Below, piece after piece: positions 1-8,213 of a stretch of 64,000 nt of DNA. The stretch covers positions 1,984,001-2,048,000 of the forward strand of contig NZ_CP077291.1 in assembly GCF_019048065.1 (NCBI RefSeq). Direction: 5' to 3'. Numbering within the stretch: the first letter of the stretch is position 1; each line of letters opens with the position of its first letter. This DNA comes from Citrobacter farmeri. GTDB taxonomy: Bacteria; Pseudomonadota; Gammaproteobacteria; Enterobacterales; Enterobacteriaceae. The notes under the pieces were generated by a model, which was not told where the DNA came from, searched no databases, and was given only the letters and a program-made list of their open reading frames with translations. A program made the translations under genes and the position numbers.

Positions 1-472
1 CAATGGTTTCATGGAAGCGAAAGTCGGCGCGTCCACCTGTCTCCGGGACATGGATCGTTTCGCTAATTTCACGCAGGCAGTCTGCTAACCGATCGTAGTC
101 ACTCTGCGTTCCCCGGCGGCAGGCCAGGCGGATCGCCTGACGTTCAATGGCGATCCGGGCTTGCATAACGTCATCAACCACATTGGGTTGATGAGCCAAA
201 ACGAAGGTGAAAAATTCGCCAAAAAGCGAAACGTCCGGTTTTGTGACAACCGTACCGACCCCGTGACGGATCTCTACTGCACCTATCATGGCCAGCGCTC
301 TCAGCGCTTCTCGCAATACCGGACGGCTGACTCCTAATTTTGCAGACAGTTCGCGCTCAGGTAGCAGGCTGTCGCCAGCTTTTAATACCCCGCTTAGTAG
401 CTGTTCGCGTAAAAATTTAACAACGCGGTCATGCCCGCTACAGTTCTCCGTTACTTCACGCTTGATTTCCAT
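1..472 (-). CDS. GntR-family (FadR-type) transcriptional regulator, 3' end cut off by window edge
   Basis: Reading the minus strand from the ATG at 472 gives an open frame of 157 codons that runs off the left edge. The N-terminus is a winged-helix GntR domain (about residues 12-75) with the hallmark pattern LLPERELSAKLGVSRPVLRE, followed by the helical start of a FadR-type (FCD) ligand-binding domain (from about residue 90, with QARIAIERQAIRLA). Such proteins are metabolite-responsive repressors or activators of sugar-acid or organic-acid genes; the ligand cannot be read from this fragment. ATG 472 is preceded by TGGTGA; a GTG three codons upstream is an alternative. It is divergent from umuC across a 354-base gap. 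Confidence 0.85.
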   Translation of the reverse strand, partial: MEIKREVTENCSGHDRVVKFLREQLLSGVLKAGDSLLPERELSAKLGVSRPVLREALRALAMIGAVEIRHGVGTVVTKPDVSLFGEFFTFVLAHQPNVVDDVMQARIAIERQAIRLACRRGTQSDYDRLADCLREISETIHVPETGGRADFRFHETI

Positions 473-791
473 GCGATTCACCAGTGGTCTTAAGTGGTAA
501 TACCAATGGTAGATATGTTAATTAAATATTAATGTGATGTTGATCGATAATTAACCTGCTTGTTTTGTGAGCAAACTTGCAAGTTTTGATTTGATCCATT
601 GGGAAGGGGGTGGAGCTGTCCGGCTAACGTGCGGGAACGGCATGCGGACGAACGTGATTAACAACGTCATGCCACTCACCCACAGAGTTATGCACCGTTT
701 CTGTGGATAACCGACGACTTTTTCAGGCAGAACAATCCACTAAGAAAAAGCGCCAGAATTTTGCTTGCAAGTTAAAAAATATCTTAAATAA
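473..791. other. Intergenic region between gntR-type gene and umuC
   Basis: No convincing open frame occurs here. It should contain the divergent promoter of the GntR-family gene, and an AT-rich stretch leads into the umuC promoter. A umuD gene would be expected in this place in an umuDC operon, but none is present in any frame. Confidence 0.7.
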
Positions 792-811
792 TACTGTATA
801 TAGATACAGTT
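792..811 (+). promoter_or_regulatory. LexA (SOS) box of umuC
   Basis: TACTGTATATAGATACAGTT matches the LexA consensus CTG-N10-CAG with AT-rich core almost perfectly (CTG 794-796, CAG 807-809). It lies 15 bases before the umuC ATG, so umuC is predicted to be directly SOS-induced as the first gene of its transcript. Confidence 0.92.
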
Positions 812-826
812 CTTGTGAGGTGTGCC

Positions 827-2092
827 ATGTTTGCCCTATGCGATGTGAATTCATTTTATGCGTCCTGTGAGACGGTGTTCCGCCCCGATCTGAAAGGCAA
901 ACCGGTCGTTGTGCTGTCGAATAACGATGGCTGTGTGATTTCCCGCAGCCCCGAAGCGAAACCGTGGGTGGTCATGGGGGCACCTTATTTCAGGCAAAAA
1001 GAGGCGTTCCGGCGTCATGGGGTGGTGTGTTTCAGTTCAAATTATGAACTCTACGGCGACATGAGTAATCGGGTCATGACGACGCTCGAAACGCTATCGC
1101 CGCGCGTTGAAATTTACAGTATCGACGAGGCTTTTTGCGATCTAACAGGCGTTCGGAACTGCCGGGATCTCACGGATTTTGGCAAAGAGATCCGCAACAC
1201 GGTCCTGCAGCAGACACATCTGACGGTCGGCGTGGGAATTGCGCAGACAAAAACCCTGGCCAAACTGGCTAATCACGCGGCGAAAAAGTGGCCGCAACAG
1301 ACGGGTGGGGTCGTGGATCTGTCGAATCTTGAACAGCAGCGAAAATTGATGGCGGCTTTGCCGGTTGATGAGGTGTGGGGCGTTGGCCGTCGTATCAGTA
1401 AAAAGCTGACGGCGATGGGCATAAAAACGGTACTCGATCTGGCAGATACGCACATTGCGGTGATACGAAAGCACTTCAATGTTGTACTGGAAAGGACGGT
1501 GCGGGAGTTACGCGGCGAGCCCTGTCTGGCGCTTGAGGAGTTTGCGCCCGTGAAGCAGGAGATCGTTTTCAGTCGGTCATTTGGTGAGCGCATTACGGAA
1601 TACGAGCAGATGCGCCAGGCGATTTGCGCTTACGCAAGCCGGGCGGCAGAGAGACTCCGGAGTGAGCATCAGTATTGCCGGTTTGTCTCAACATTCGTGA
1701 AGACGTCGCCGTTTGTGCCGAATGAACCCTTTTACAGCAATAGCGCGTCCGTGAAACTGCTGACACCGACGCAGGACAGTCGGGACATCATCAGCGCGGC
1801 CACGCGATGCCTGGATGCGGTCTGGAAAGAGGGACATCGTTATCAAAAGGCAGGGGTTATGCTCGGCGATTTTTTCAGTCAGGGCGTGGCACAACTCAAT
1901 CTGTTTGATGATAACGCACCGCGTCCCGGCAGCGAGAAGTTGATGGAAGTCCTTGATACGCTCAATGCCAAACAGGGGAGAGGAACGCTGTACTTTGTCG
2001 GGCAGGGGATTCAGCAACCGTGGCAACTGAAACGGCAGATGCTTTCTCCGCGTTATACTACGCGTTTTTCCGATCTGCTGGTGGTCAGGTGA
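827..2092 (+). CDS. umuC: DNA polymerase V catalytic subunit UmuC (Y-family), without umuD
   Basis: Y-family translesion polymerase of 421 residues, the normal UmuC length. The catalytic acidic residues are visible in [10 protein letters not shown] (Asp6) and YSIDEAF (Asp-Glu near 101-102), followed by helix-hairpin-helix and little-finger regions. The frame can be extended to a GTG at 815, but ATG 827 is the family start and has TGAGG just upstream. In E. coli UmuC works as UmuD'2C with RecA in SOS mutagenesis and umuD directly precedes umuC. Here the LexA box is immediately upstream of umuC and umuD is absent from the window. Either UmuD is supplied from another locus or this is an orphan remnant of the operon. 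Confidence 0.95.
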   Translation: MFALCDVNSFYASCETVFRPDLKGKPVVVLSNNDGCVISRSPEAKPWVVMGAPYFRQKEAFRRHGVVCFSSNYELYGDMSNRVMTTLETLSPRVEIYSIDEAFCDLTGVRNCRDLTDFGKEIRNTVLQQTHLTVGVGIAQTKTLAKLANHAAKKWPQQTGGVVDLSNLEQQRKLMAALPVDEVWGVGRRISKKLTAMGIKTVLDLADTHIAVIRKHFNVVLERTVRELRGEPCLALEEFAPVKQEIVFSRSFGERITEYEQMRQAICAYASRAAERLRSEHQYCRFVSTFVKTSPFVPNEPFYSNSASVKLLTPTQDSRDIISAATRCLDAVWKEGHRYQKAGVMLGDFFSQGVAQLNLFDDNAPRPGSEKLMEVLDTLNAKQGRGTLYFVGQGIQQPWQLKRQMLSPRYTTRFSDLLVVR

Positions 2093-2159
2093 TCGTCACA
2101 TTCGGCATCTGTCTCTCTCCTGGGGCCGGTGAAATAAAAGGCGCCATATATGAACAATC

Positions 2160-2183
2160 GGGAGACAGAAAACACGGTCTCCC
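2160..2183. terminator. Hairpin between convergent umuC and MBL gene
   Basis: Perfect 7-bp inverted repeat GGGAGAC / GTCTCCC with a 10-base loop, in the gap where umuC and the metallo-hydrolase gene converge. It lacks a long T-tract, so terminator function is only likely from position. Confidence 0.45.
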
Positions 2184-2204
2184 TTCACACGACCCGGTGT
2201 TCTA

Positions 2205-3041
2205 TTACATGGGGAAGTTCAGCGTGAGTCCCACACCCGTTTCTTTGAGATCCACATAACGGGACAGATAAATTTTTGCAGCGAGATCGGTGCAATGACT
2301 GGGGTAAAGCGTATCAGCAGACAATGTGCTGAGATATTTTCCCGTTTCAGAAAGTAACGATTCATCGGCGTTAAGGAGATGAAAACCGCCTATTACGGAG
2401 GCGATTCGCGATTCTCCAGTAACAGATTTTGCGTACTCGATAATATTACAAATCCCGGCATGTGAGCACCCGGTGACAATGACCAGCCCGTCCTTTGTTT
2501 TGATTGCTATTGCGCTGTCGTCAATCACGTAATCAGCCGTTAACTCACCCTCGTTACTGTGCGTGTGGCCTACCGGATGTTGCGCTTCATAATGATTAAG
2601 ACGGGGGATTTGCCCTAAAAAAGTGATGTCTTCTGATAATTTCAGCGGGTGTGTGGAATTAACGACATTGAAGAAGTAGTCAAAGCAGGAGGCATTATGG
2701 TTCATCCCAATGGGTTTTGAATGATAAAACTTAGGCATAAATGCGGCGGGATGGGCAATGATATCGACTTTATTTGCGGGTGGTGACGGAATTCGGTCGT
2801 AATGCTGGAACAAATGGTTTAACCCCCAGGTGTGATCGTTATGACCATGTGATAATACAATTTTATCAATACGCGTAAGGTCAATACCCAGGATCTGTGC
2901 ATTTTTTAAAAAAACATCAGAGTAGCCAACATCAAAAAGAAGTTTTAGCCCTGAGCATTCAATGAAATAGCAAACGCCAGGTTCTCCAGTCAAATATCTG
3001 TCAATGTAAGTATTGTTATCTACCAGTATTGTTAATTTCAT
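2205..3041 (-). CDS. MBL-fold metallo-hydrolase (COG1237-like)
   Basis: Cytoplasmic metallo-beta-lactamase-fold protein of 278 residues. It carries the metal-binding signature SHGHNDHTWG, with later histidines (GCSHAG, PSHCTD) fitting a binuclear metal site. Overall layout resembles the COG1237 group, sometimes annotated by similarity to a methanogen pterin-synthesis enzyme; the substrate is not known and no function should be inferred from that name. MKLTILVDNN at 3041 is chosen over an upstream ATG at 3056, which has no ribosome binding site. It is divergent from the Rid/ammonia-lyase/regulator cluster and may share its control region. Confidence 0.85.
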   Translation of the reverse strand: MKLTILVDNNTYIDRYLTGEPGVCYFIECSGLKLLFDVGYSDVFLKNAQILGIDLTRIDKIVLSHGHNDHTWGLNHLFQHYDRIPSPPANKVDIIAHPAAFMPKFYHSKPIGMNHNASCFDYFFNVVNSTHPLKLSEDITFLGQIPRLNHYEAQHPVGHTHSNEGELTADYVIDDSAIAIKTKDGLVIVTGCSHAGICNIIEYAKSVTGESRIASVIGGFHLLNADESLLSETGKYLSTLSADTLYPSHCTDLAAKIYLSRYVDLKETGVGLTLNFPM

Positions 3042-3233
3042 CACGCCGCATCCCATTCGGATTCAATATGTCGATTAGCGCCATTATCGAACCTTTTAAT
3101 TTCCTGAAGCAAATCATAACCGGGATCTCTGTCACATAAGAGAGGGACAGACACGGTGGGTGTCCACACAGGGGGTGGTTGCACAGTGCAATGTGGTGTA
3201 TAAACCATACAGAAAGTATAATTTAATACATAT

Positions 3234-3250
3234 TGTATTAGACATGGCAC
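3234..3250. promoter_or_regulatory. Palindromic operator candidate upstream of Rid gene
   Basis: TAATACATATTGTATTA is a perfect 7-bp inverted repeat with a 3-base centre, 15 bases upstream of the Rid start. A regulator site is inferred; the YheO-type regulator encoded two genes downstream is the obvious candidate. Confidence 0.5.
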
Positions 3251-3265
3251 ACAGGAGAGTTGCAC

Positions 3266-3655
3266 ATGCACCCGGCTATCACATTAAACTCAGCGTCCCA
3301 TGGGCTTCCCCCCGCCGGCCACTACTCGGCGAGTGTGACTGCAGGGGGATTTGTTTTCATCTCAGGACAACTGCCAGTCACCCGGCACGGTGAGAAAAAG
3401 GCGGGGACGTCTTTTGAGGAACAGACCAGACAAGTTCTGGAAAATGTCGATGCCTGCCTGAAGGGGGCCGGCGTATCCCGTCAGCATTTGGTTTCGGTTC
3501 GTGTCTATGTGACAGATATCAATCAATGGCCGACGTTTAATGAAATCTACGCCGAATGGATTGGTGATTTCCGTCCATCTCGTGTCGTGGCAGGGGTTGC
3601 AGAACTGCATTATGGTTCTGCCTTAGAAGTGGAAGCGATCGCGCTGGCACAATAA
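3266..3655 (+). CDS. RidA/YjgF family enamine/imine deaminase
   Basis: 129-residue member of the Rid family. Rid proteins speed hydrolysis of reactive enamine/imine intermediates released by PLP enzymes. Visible family features are the GFVFISGQ strand, the central helix TRQVLENVDACLKGAG, and the C-terminal PSRVVAGV...LEVEAIA with the conserved Arg and Glu positions. ATG 3266 has AGGAG eight bases upstream; the longer frame begins at an unsupported TTG (3260). It is followed after 31 bases by a PLP-dependent ammonia-lyase, suggesting it clears that enzyme's imine product. Confidence 0.88.
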   Translation: MHPAITLNSASHGLPPAGHYSASVTAGGFVFISGQLPVTRHGEKKAGTSFEEQTRQVLENVDACLKGAGVSRQHLVSVRVYVTDINQWPTFNEIYAEWIGDFRPSRVVAGVAELHYGSALEVEAIALAQ

Positions 3656-3686
3656 GCCCGATGCTTAACAATAGACAGGTGAAAAA

Positions 3687-4667
3687 ATGACTGAAACTAC
3701 ACGTCCTGAATATGCTGATGTTGCCGCCGCCGCAGAGCGCATTGAAGGATACGCAAACAAGACGCCCGTAATGACCTCCCGGACCGTCAATGAAGAATTT
3801 GGCGCTGACGTTTTCTTTAAATGCGAAAACCTCCAGCGTATGGGGGCCTTTAAGTTTCGTGGGGCGATGAATGCATTACGCCAGTTTACGCCGGAACAGC
3901 GTGCAGCTGGCGTGGTGACATTTTCTTCCGGAAATCATGCCCAGGCGATCGCGCTGTCAGCAAAGCTACTGGGTATTCCGGCGAGAATCATCATGCCGCA
4001 TGATGCGCCGGCCGCAAAAGTGGCGGCGACCAAAGGGTATGGCGGCAATGTCGTCATGTACGATCGCTATACGGAAGATCGTGAACAGATTGGTCGTGAA
4101 TTGGCTGAAAAACAAGGATTAACGCTCATTCCTCCCTACGATCATCCCCATGTCATCGCCGGTCAGGGCACCGCAACCAAAGAGTTGATTGAGGAGGTTG
4201 GCCCACTGGATGTGCTTTTTGTCTGTCTGGGGGGCGGGGGATTGCTTTCAGGTTCAGCACTGGCAGCCCGGCAGCTCTCGCCAGATTGCACAATTTATGG
4301 CGTGGAGCCGGAAGCCGGTAACGACGGACAGCAGTCGTTTCGAAGTGGTAAAATCGTTCACATCGATACGCCAAAAACGATCGCTGATGGCGCACAGACG
4401 CAACATCTGGGGCACTATACGTTCCCTCTGATTCAAAAATACGTTAATGATATTCTGACCGTTTCAGACGATGAATTAATTGCCTCAATGAAGTTTATGG
4501 CGGAGCGAATGAAAATTGTCGCAGAGCCTACCGGTTGTCTTGGCTTTGCGGCGGCCAGGGCGAGAAAAGCGGAACTCAGCGGGAAAAAAGTCGGCATTAT
4601 TATCAGCGGCGGCAATGTGGATATCGCGCGCTACGGTGAGTTTCTGGCCGGGAAATCCGTCTCGTGA
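3687..4667 (+). CDS. Threo-3-hydroxyaspartate ammonia-lyase / serine-threonine dehydratase-like PLP enzyme
   Basis: Fold-type II PLP enzyme of 326 residues. The PLP lysine is in MGAFKFRGA (near residue 55), the substrate loop is SSGNHAQA, and the phosphate-binding loop is GGGGLLSG. It lacks the C-terminal regulatory ACT domain of biosynthetic threonine deaminase. Length and motifs fit the serine racemase / threo-3-hydroxyaspartate dehydratase group, which converts 3-hydroxyaspartate to an imine that becomes oxaloacetate plus ammonia. Catabolic threonine/serine dehydratase activity is the alternative. An AGGTG precedes the ATG. The Rid protein upstream and the regulator downstream suggest one small catabolic or detoxifying operon. 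Confidence 0.85.
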   Translation: MTETTRPEYADVAAAAERIEGYANKTPVMTSRTVNEEFGADVFFKCENLQRMGAFKFRGAMNALRQFTPEQRAAGVVTFSSGNHAQAIALSAKLLGIPARIIMPHDAPAAKVAATKGYGGNVVMYDRYTEDREQIGRELAEKQGLTLIPPYDHPHVIAGQGTATKELIEEVGPLDVLFVCLGGGGLLSGSALAARQLSPDCTIYGVEPEAGNDGQQSFRSGKIVHIDTPKTIADGAQTQHLGHYTFPLIQKYVNDILTVSDDELIASMKFMAERMKIVAEPTGCLGFAAARARKAELSGKKVGIIISGGNVDIARYGEFLAGKSVS

Positions 4668-4719
4668 GGCTGTAAACGGATAGCAATAATTATAACGGGC
4701 ATCACTGTGGGAGACCGGC

Positions 4720-5349
4720 ATGCCAAAAAACGACGAAAATTCGCTTCTCAGCCAACTTGACACTATCGCGAAGGGATTAAGCGAAACGTTTTCCCCCTTT
4801 TGCGAAGTGGTTGTTCATGACCTGAAGGATCCTGAGCATGCGATTATGTCCATACATAACAATTTATCCGGACGAGAGGCTGGACAACCGGCTACCGAGC
4901 TCGGACTGGCAAGGATTGCGTCTGCGGATTTTCCCGAAATTATTGCGAACTACGGCAATCAGTTTGCCGACGGCCGCCCGGTAAAAAGTACGTCTATTGG
5001 CATTAAGGATGAAGAGGGCAAATACGTTGCGGCATTATGCCTTAATGTCGATATGACGCTTTTCCGGGGGATGCAGAGCGCACTGGCGCGTTTTACTGAA
5101 ACAGAGAGTTCTCCGGTGCGTGAACATCTTGATCCCGGTAGTACGGAAGTTATTCGCCAGCGAATCGATGATTTTGCTGCGAAACGCGCCACCACGGCTC
5201 GCGCGCTTAAAACGGAAGACAGAAAGATGTTGATCCAACAGTTACGAAAGGAGGGATTGTTAAACGTACGCAAATCCATGGATACGGTGGCACAGCATTT
5301 AGGGGTATCAAGAGCAACAGCCTACCTCTATGCGCGCCAGTCCGGGTGA
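4720..5349 (+). CDS. YheO/DauR-type transcriptional regulator (PAS-like plus HTH)
   Basis: 209-residue regulator with an N-terminal YheO-type PAS-like domain (residues 10-120; FSPFCEVVVHDLKDPEHAI) and a C-terminal helix-turn-helix (residues 165-205; LRKEGLLNVRKSMDTVAQHL, VSRATAYLYAR). Relatives control amino-acid catabolic genes, for example DauR for D-arginine use in Pseudomonas. GGGAG lies 7 bases before the ATG. Its place after the ammonia-lyase suggests it governs the cluster, perhaps through the palindrome at 3234-3250; this is inference. Confidence 0.86.
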   Translation: MPKNDENSLLSQLDTIAKGLSETFSPFCEVVVHDLKDPEHAIMSIHNNLSGREAGQPATELGLARIASADFPEIIANYGNQFADGRPVKSTSIGIKDEEGKYVAALCLNVDMTLFRGMQSALARFTETESSPVREHLDPGSTEVIRQRIDDFAAKRATTARALKTEDRKMLIQQLRKEGLLNVRKSMDTVAQHLGVSRATAYLYARQSG

Positions 5350-5434
5350 ATCCGACCCGGTGTGCTATAGTTTTTGGTTTCTCTTTTGGTGAGTAGACGT
5401 TTTATCAATCACTAGCCACAACAGGAACTGAAAT

Positions 5435-5896
5435 GTGTCTCAACGCCCACCACTGACTACACGCAGGACAGCATTTTTCGCCGACACCACTGCGCTGCTC
5501 CTGTTCTTCACGACAACAGGCATTATTAATGAACGCGTGATAGCGGGTATGACGTGGGAACAGGTGCTACATGCTCGCCTCCTGGGCGCGATTCTGATGG
5601 TGCCGGTGGCCAGACCTTACGGCATATGGCGGGACTGGTTGATGAAGCGAGCCGGAGAGAATCGGATTTCCCAACTGCTATGGGACAGTATGGCGCTGGT
5701 CAGTTTCCAGGTGCCGCTTTATGCTGCGATCATTGCGTTTAGCGGAGCTTCGGGGAGCGGCTTGATCCAGGGGACGCTGGGCGCAGCCTTAATGATGCTC
5801 TTGCTGGGGCGGCCTTATGGGGCGTTTCTTAACGGGGTACGTAAACTGTTCGGTTTACCGCCGGGGGGTGACAAACCCATGTCCCTGAATAGCTGA
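5435..5896 (+). CDS. alaE: AlaE-family L-alanine exporter
   Basis: 153-residue inner-membrane protein with four hydrophobic segments (about 17-35, 48-62, 80-102, 110-128) and the paired family motifs ARPYGIWRDW and GRPYGAFLNG, as in E. coli AlaE (WPYGMYRDLF). AlaE exports L-alanine to relieve internal excess. The start is GTG 5435 after AGGAAC. E. coli alaE lies elsewhere, so this could be a second copy or a divergent paralogue; its substrate is inferred. It follows an amino-acid-type catabolic cluster on the same strand. Confidence 0.8.
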   Translation: MSQRPPLTTRRTAFFADTTALLLFFTTTGIINERVIAGMTWEQVLHARLLGAILMVPVARPYGIWRDWLMKRAGENRISQLLWDSMALVSFQVPLYAAIIAFSGASGSGLIQGTLGAALMMLLLGRPYGAFLNGVRKLFGLPPGGDKPMSLNS

Positions 5897-6119
5897 ACCC
5901 GCTCCAGACCAGGGTTGTCTCAGTCAACTGGAAAAGGAAATTACGGTATTGCGCAATATATCATCTTTGAAACATTGCGTTGTCTGAATAATAAGCAAAT
6001 GAGCGGTAATCATAATAGAAAAACGCCCACAGCTATTGCAGGGGGAATTTGAGTTATGTATTATCCCCGCCCGGTTCTGATGATGAGTAGATTCTCAATC
6101 AGAAATAATAACCAGCAGA
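5897..6119. other. Leader region of the tRNA-like element
   Basis: No supported gene. It contains a 7-bp inverted repeat TTCTGAT (6075-6081) / ATCAGAA (6098-6104) and AT-rich sequence that could hold a promoter for the RNA element that follows. Confidence 0.5.
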
Positions 6120-6194
6120 CCGCCATTAGCTCATCTGGAAGAGCGAACGACTTTTGTTGTAGGGAACGGGGTTCGAGGCCTCGATGGCGGCCCA
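6120..6194 (+). ncRNA. tRNA-like element (Lys-type UUU loop) with broken anticodon stem
   Basis: The 75 bases fold as a tRNA: 7-bp acceptor stem CCGCCAT/ATGGCGG, T8, D arm GCTC/GAGC with a GG-containing loop, T arm CGGGG/CCTCG with loop TTCGAGG, discriminator base and encoded CCA (6192-6194). The loop at the anticodon position is CTTTTGT (anticodon TTT), but the supporting arms AACGA and TGTAG pair at only one of five positions. An alternative 5-bp hairpin ACGAC-TTTT-GTTGT is possible. A strong terminator follows at 6203. It is either a decayed tRNA or a tRNA-mimic small RNA; it is unlikely to be a working decoder. Confidence 0.55.
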
Positions 6195-6202
6195 AATTTG
6201 AA

Positions 6203-6229
6203 GGCCCAGACGTTTGTCTGGGCCTTTTT
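6203..6229 (+). terminator. Rho-independent terminator after tRNA-like element
   Basis: Perfect 9-bp stem GGCCCAGAC / GTCTGGGCC, 4-base loop, then five T. Its location just after the CCA end argues that the tRNA-like element is transcribed. Confidence 0.85.
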
Positions 6230-6253
6230 ACTTTCTCCACGTGCTTGCCGGGA

Positions 6254-7138
6254 TCAAAGCCCTTCCGTCACAATTTTTGCGGCGGCGGCCAGAATATCTT
6301 TGCGTCCTTTGGCATCCTGCTGCGGCTGGGTAAAGTAAGTCACGAGGATCAGCGGCGCACGGTCTTCGGGCCAGATCACTGCGATATCATTCGTGGTGCC
6401 ATAATCGCCGCCCCCGGTTTTATCGCCAACCACCCAGCTTTCAGGCAGTCCGGCACGAATGCTCTGGCCGCCGGTTGTATTCCCTTTCAACCATGCGACC
6501 AGCTGTGCGCGCTGCATATCTGCCAGCGCATTACCCAGCGTCAGCTTGTGCAGACTTTTTGCCATCGCCAGTGGCGATGTGGTATCGCGTTCGTCACCCG
6601 GAATGGCAGTATTCAGTTCGGGTTCTGTCCGATCCAGACGAAACGTGGCGTCGCCAATTGAACGGGCAAAGGCCGTGACGTTGCCGGTACCGCCCAGATG
6701 CTCAAGCAATTTATTCATTGCCGTATTATCGCTGTATTGCAGAGTGGCAGCACTTAGCTCCGCTAATGTCATCTCTTTATTGACCTGTTTTTCCGTCACC
6801 GGATTCCAATTCGTCAGATCGGTTTTTTTGATGGTCATTTTTTGCTGCAAAATATCGTGTTGAGTTTCGCTTTGTTTCAATACTGCGGCGACGACAATTG
6901 TCTTACTGGTACTGCACATCGCAAAACGCTCGTCAGCGCGATAAAGAATTTGTGAACGATCGGCGGTATTAATCAGCGCAACACCGAGTCGACCACCTGA
7001 TTGTTTTTCTAATGCAGCCAGTTTTTGTTGAACCTGGGGGGGAGTCGCCTGCGCACGGGCCGAAAGCAGCGAACTGCTGGCAAAGAAAACGAATGCGGCG
7101 GTGATAAGTAACGTCTGATGGAATCGTTTTTTTAGCAT
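6254..7138 (-). CDS. Class A beta-lactamase, chromosomal Citrobacter type (SED/CdiA/CTX-M-related)
   Basis: Periplasmic serine beta-lactamase of 294 residues with a signal peptide ending near residue 29. All class A motifs are present: STSK (Ser76), SDN (136-138), omega-loop EPELN (Glu172) and KTG (240-242). After KTG comes Gly, where CTX-M enzymes have Ser (Ambler 237). Sequence texture matches species-specific chromosomal enzymes of Citrobacter such as SED-1 and CdiA; the allele cannot be assigned without a search. It is divergent from an AmpR-like LysR gene, with the 181-base gap 7139-7319 expected to hold both promoters and the regulator site. Confidence 0.95.
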   Translation of the reverse strand: MLKKRFHQTLLITAAFVFFASSSLLSARAQATPPQVQQKLAALEKQSGGRLGVALINTADRSQILYRADERFAMCSTSKTIVVAAVLKQSETQHDILQQKMTIKKTDLTNWNPVTEKQVNKEMTLAELSAATLQYSDNTAMNKLLEHLGGTGNVTAFARSIGDATFRLDRTEPELNTAIPGDERDTTSPLAMAKSLHKLTLGNALADMQRAQLVAWLKGNTTGGQSIRAGLPESWVVGDKTGGGDYGTTNDIAVIWPEDRAPLILVTYFTQPQQDAKGRKDILAAAAKIVTEGL

Positions 7139-7319
7139 AAATAACGTCCTTGATAATCAGTGAATTGGATCGATAAGTGCGCTTTTATTTTTTCCACTCA
7201 GGCAGACGAATTAAAGGCGCAGGATATCATTGCGGTGCCAGGACTATCCGCTATCAGCGCTTGCTTAACAAGCGAGAAGAATTTACCCTGGAATAAAGAA
7301 AATCTTATGAGTCTGTATT

Positions 7320-8180
7320 ATGCGTTCTAATCTTCCACTCAATGCGCTACGCGCCTTTGAAGCTTCGGCTCGCCACTTGAGCTTTACACGTGCGGCAATG
7401 GAACTCTGTGTCACGCAGGCAGCCGTCAGCCAGCAGGTGCGTATCCTGGAAGATCGCCTGAACAGAGAACTTTTTAAACGTCTGCCCAGAGGGCTGGAGA
7501 TGACGGATGAGGCGCAGGCGCTGTTTGCCGTCCTGACCGACGCCTTTGGCCAAATCGACACCATTTTCCGTCAGTTTGAGGGCGGAGAGTATCGTGAAGT
7601 GCTCTCGGTCGCCGCGGTCGGTACCTTTGCCGTTGGCTGGTTATTGCCGCGCCTTGAGCAATTCCGACAGGCGCATCCGTTCGTTGAATTGCGCTTGCGC
7701 ACAAATAACAACGTCGTCAATCTGGCGGCTGAGGGGCTGGATTTTGCTATCCGCTTTGGTAGCGGTCAGTGGCCCGCCACTCATAACGAAAGGCTGTGTG
7801 AAGCTCCGCTGACCGTCCTGTGCAGGCCCGAAACCGCGCAACGACTTAGCCAACCCGCCGATCTGTTGCACGAGAATATTCTGCGTTCATACCGGGCAGA
7901 TGAATGGGAAAGCTGGTTTGCTGCGGCAGGCGTGACGGCGGAACGGATCAATGGCGCCGTTTTTGATTCCTCGCGCCTGATGATTGAAACGGTCATCCAT
8001 ACCGGCGGCGTGGCCCTGGTTCCGGCAATGATGTTCACCAGAGAACTGGCTGCCGGACAACTCGTTCGCCCCTTTGCGATAGAGATCAATATGGGCGGCT
8101 ACTGGCTTACCCACCTGAAGTCGAAACCGATGACGCCCGCGATGGAGATATTCCGCGACTGGATCGTGAAAATGGTATAA
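7320..8180 (+). CDS. AmpR-like LysR-type regulator of the beta-lactamase
   Basis: 286-residue LysR-family regulator: N-terminal winged HTH (residues 5-65; LNALRAFEASARHLSFTRAA) and a periplasmic-binding-like effector domain (90-286; VVGTFAVGWLLPRLE-like core, NLAAEGLDFAIRFG). It follows the AmpR pattern throughout, including RSYRADEWESW and YWLTHLKS. AmpR senses muropeptides and UDP-MurNAc-pentapeptide and controls a divergent beta-lactamase. The divergent class A gene makes inducible control likely, as for SedR-type pairs; inducibility itself is inferred. Confidence 0.92.
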   Translation: MRSNLPLNALRAFEASARHLSFTRAAMELCVTQAAVSQQVRILEDRLNRELFKRLPRGLEMTDEAQALFAVLTDAFGQIDTIFRQFEGGEYREVLSVAAVGTFAVGWLLPRLEQFRQAHPFVELRLRTNNNVVNLAAEGLDFAIRFGSGQWPATHNERLCEAPLTVLCRPETAQRLSQPADLLHENILRSYRADEWESWFAAAGVTAERINGAVFDSSRLMIETVIHTGGVALVPAMMFTRELAAGQLVRPFAIEINMGGYWLTHLKSKPMTPAMEIFRDWIVKMV

Positions 8181-8213
8181 ACGGGAGCCAACAGACGGAC
8201 TCCCGTTTGCGGC

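Noticed and set aside
3041..3154. Possible 37-codon gene whose TGA overlaps the MBL ATG (TGATG)
   Set aside because: The GTG start has no ribosome site and the frame overlaps the Rid promoter; coupling-like overlap can occur by chance.
6056..6661. 201-codon frame covering the tRNA-like element and the end of the beta-lactamase gene
   Set aside because: It crosses a terminator and runs antisense to a real gene.
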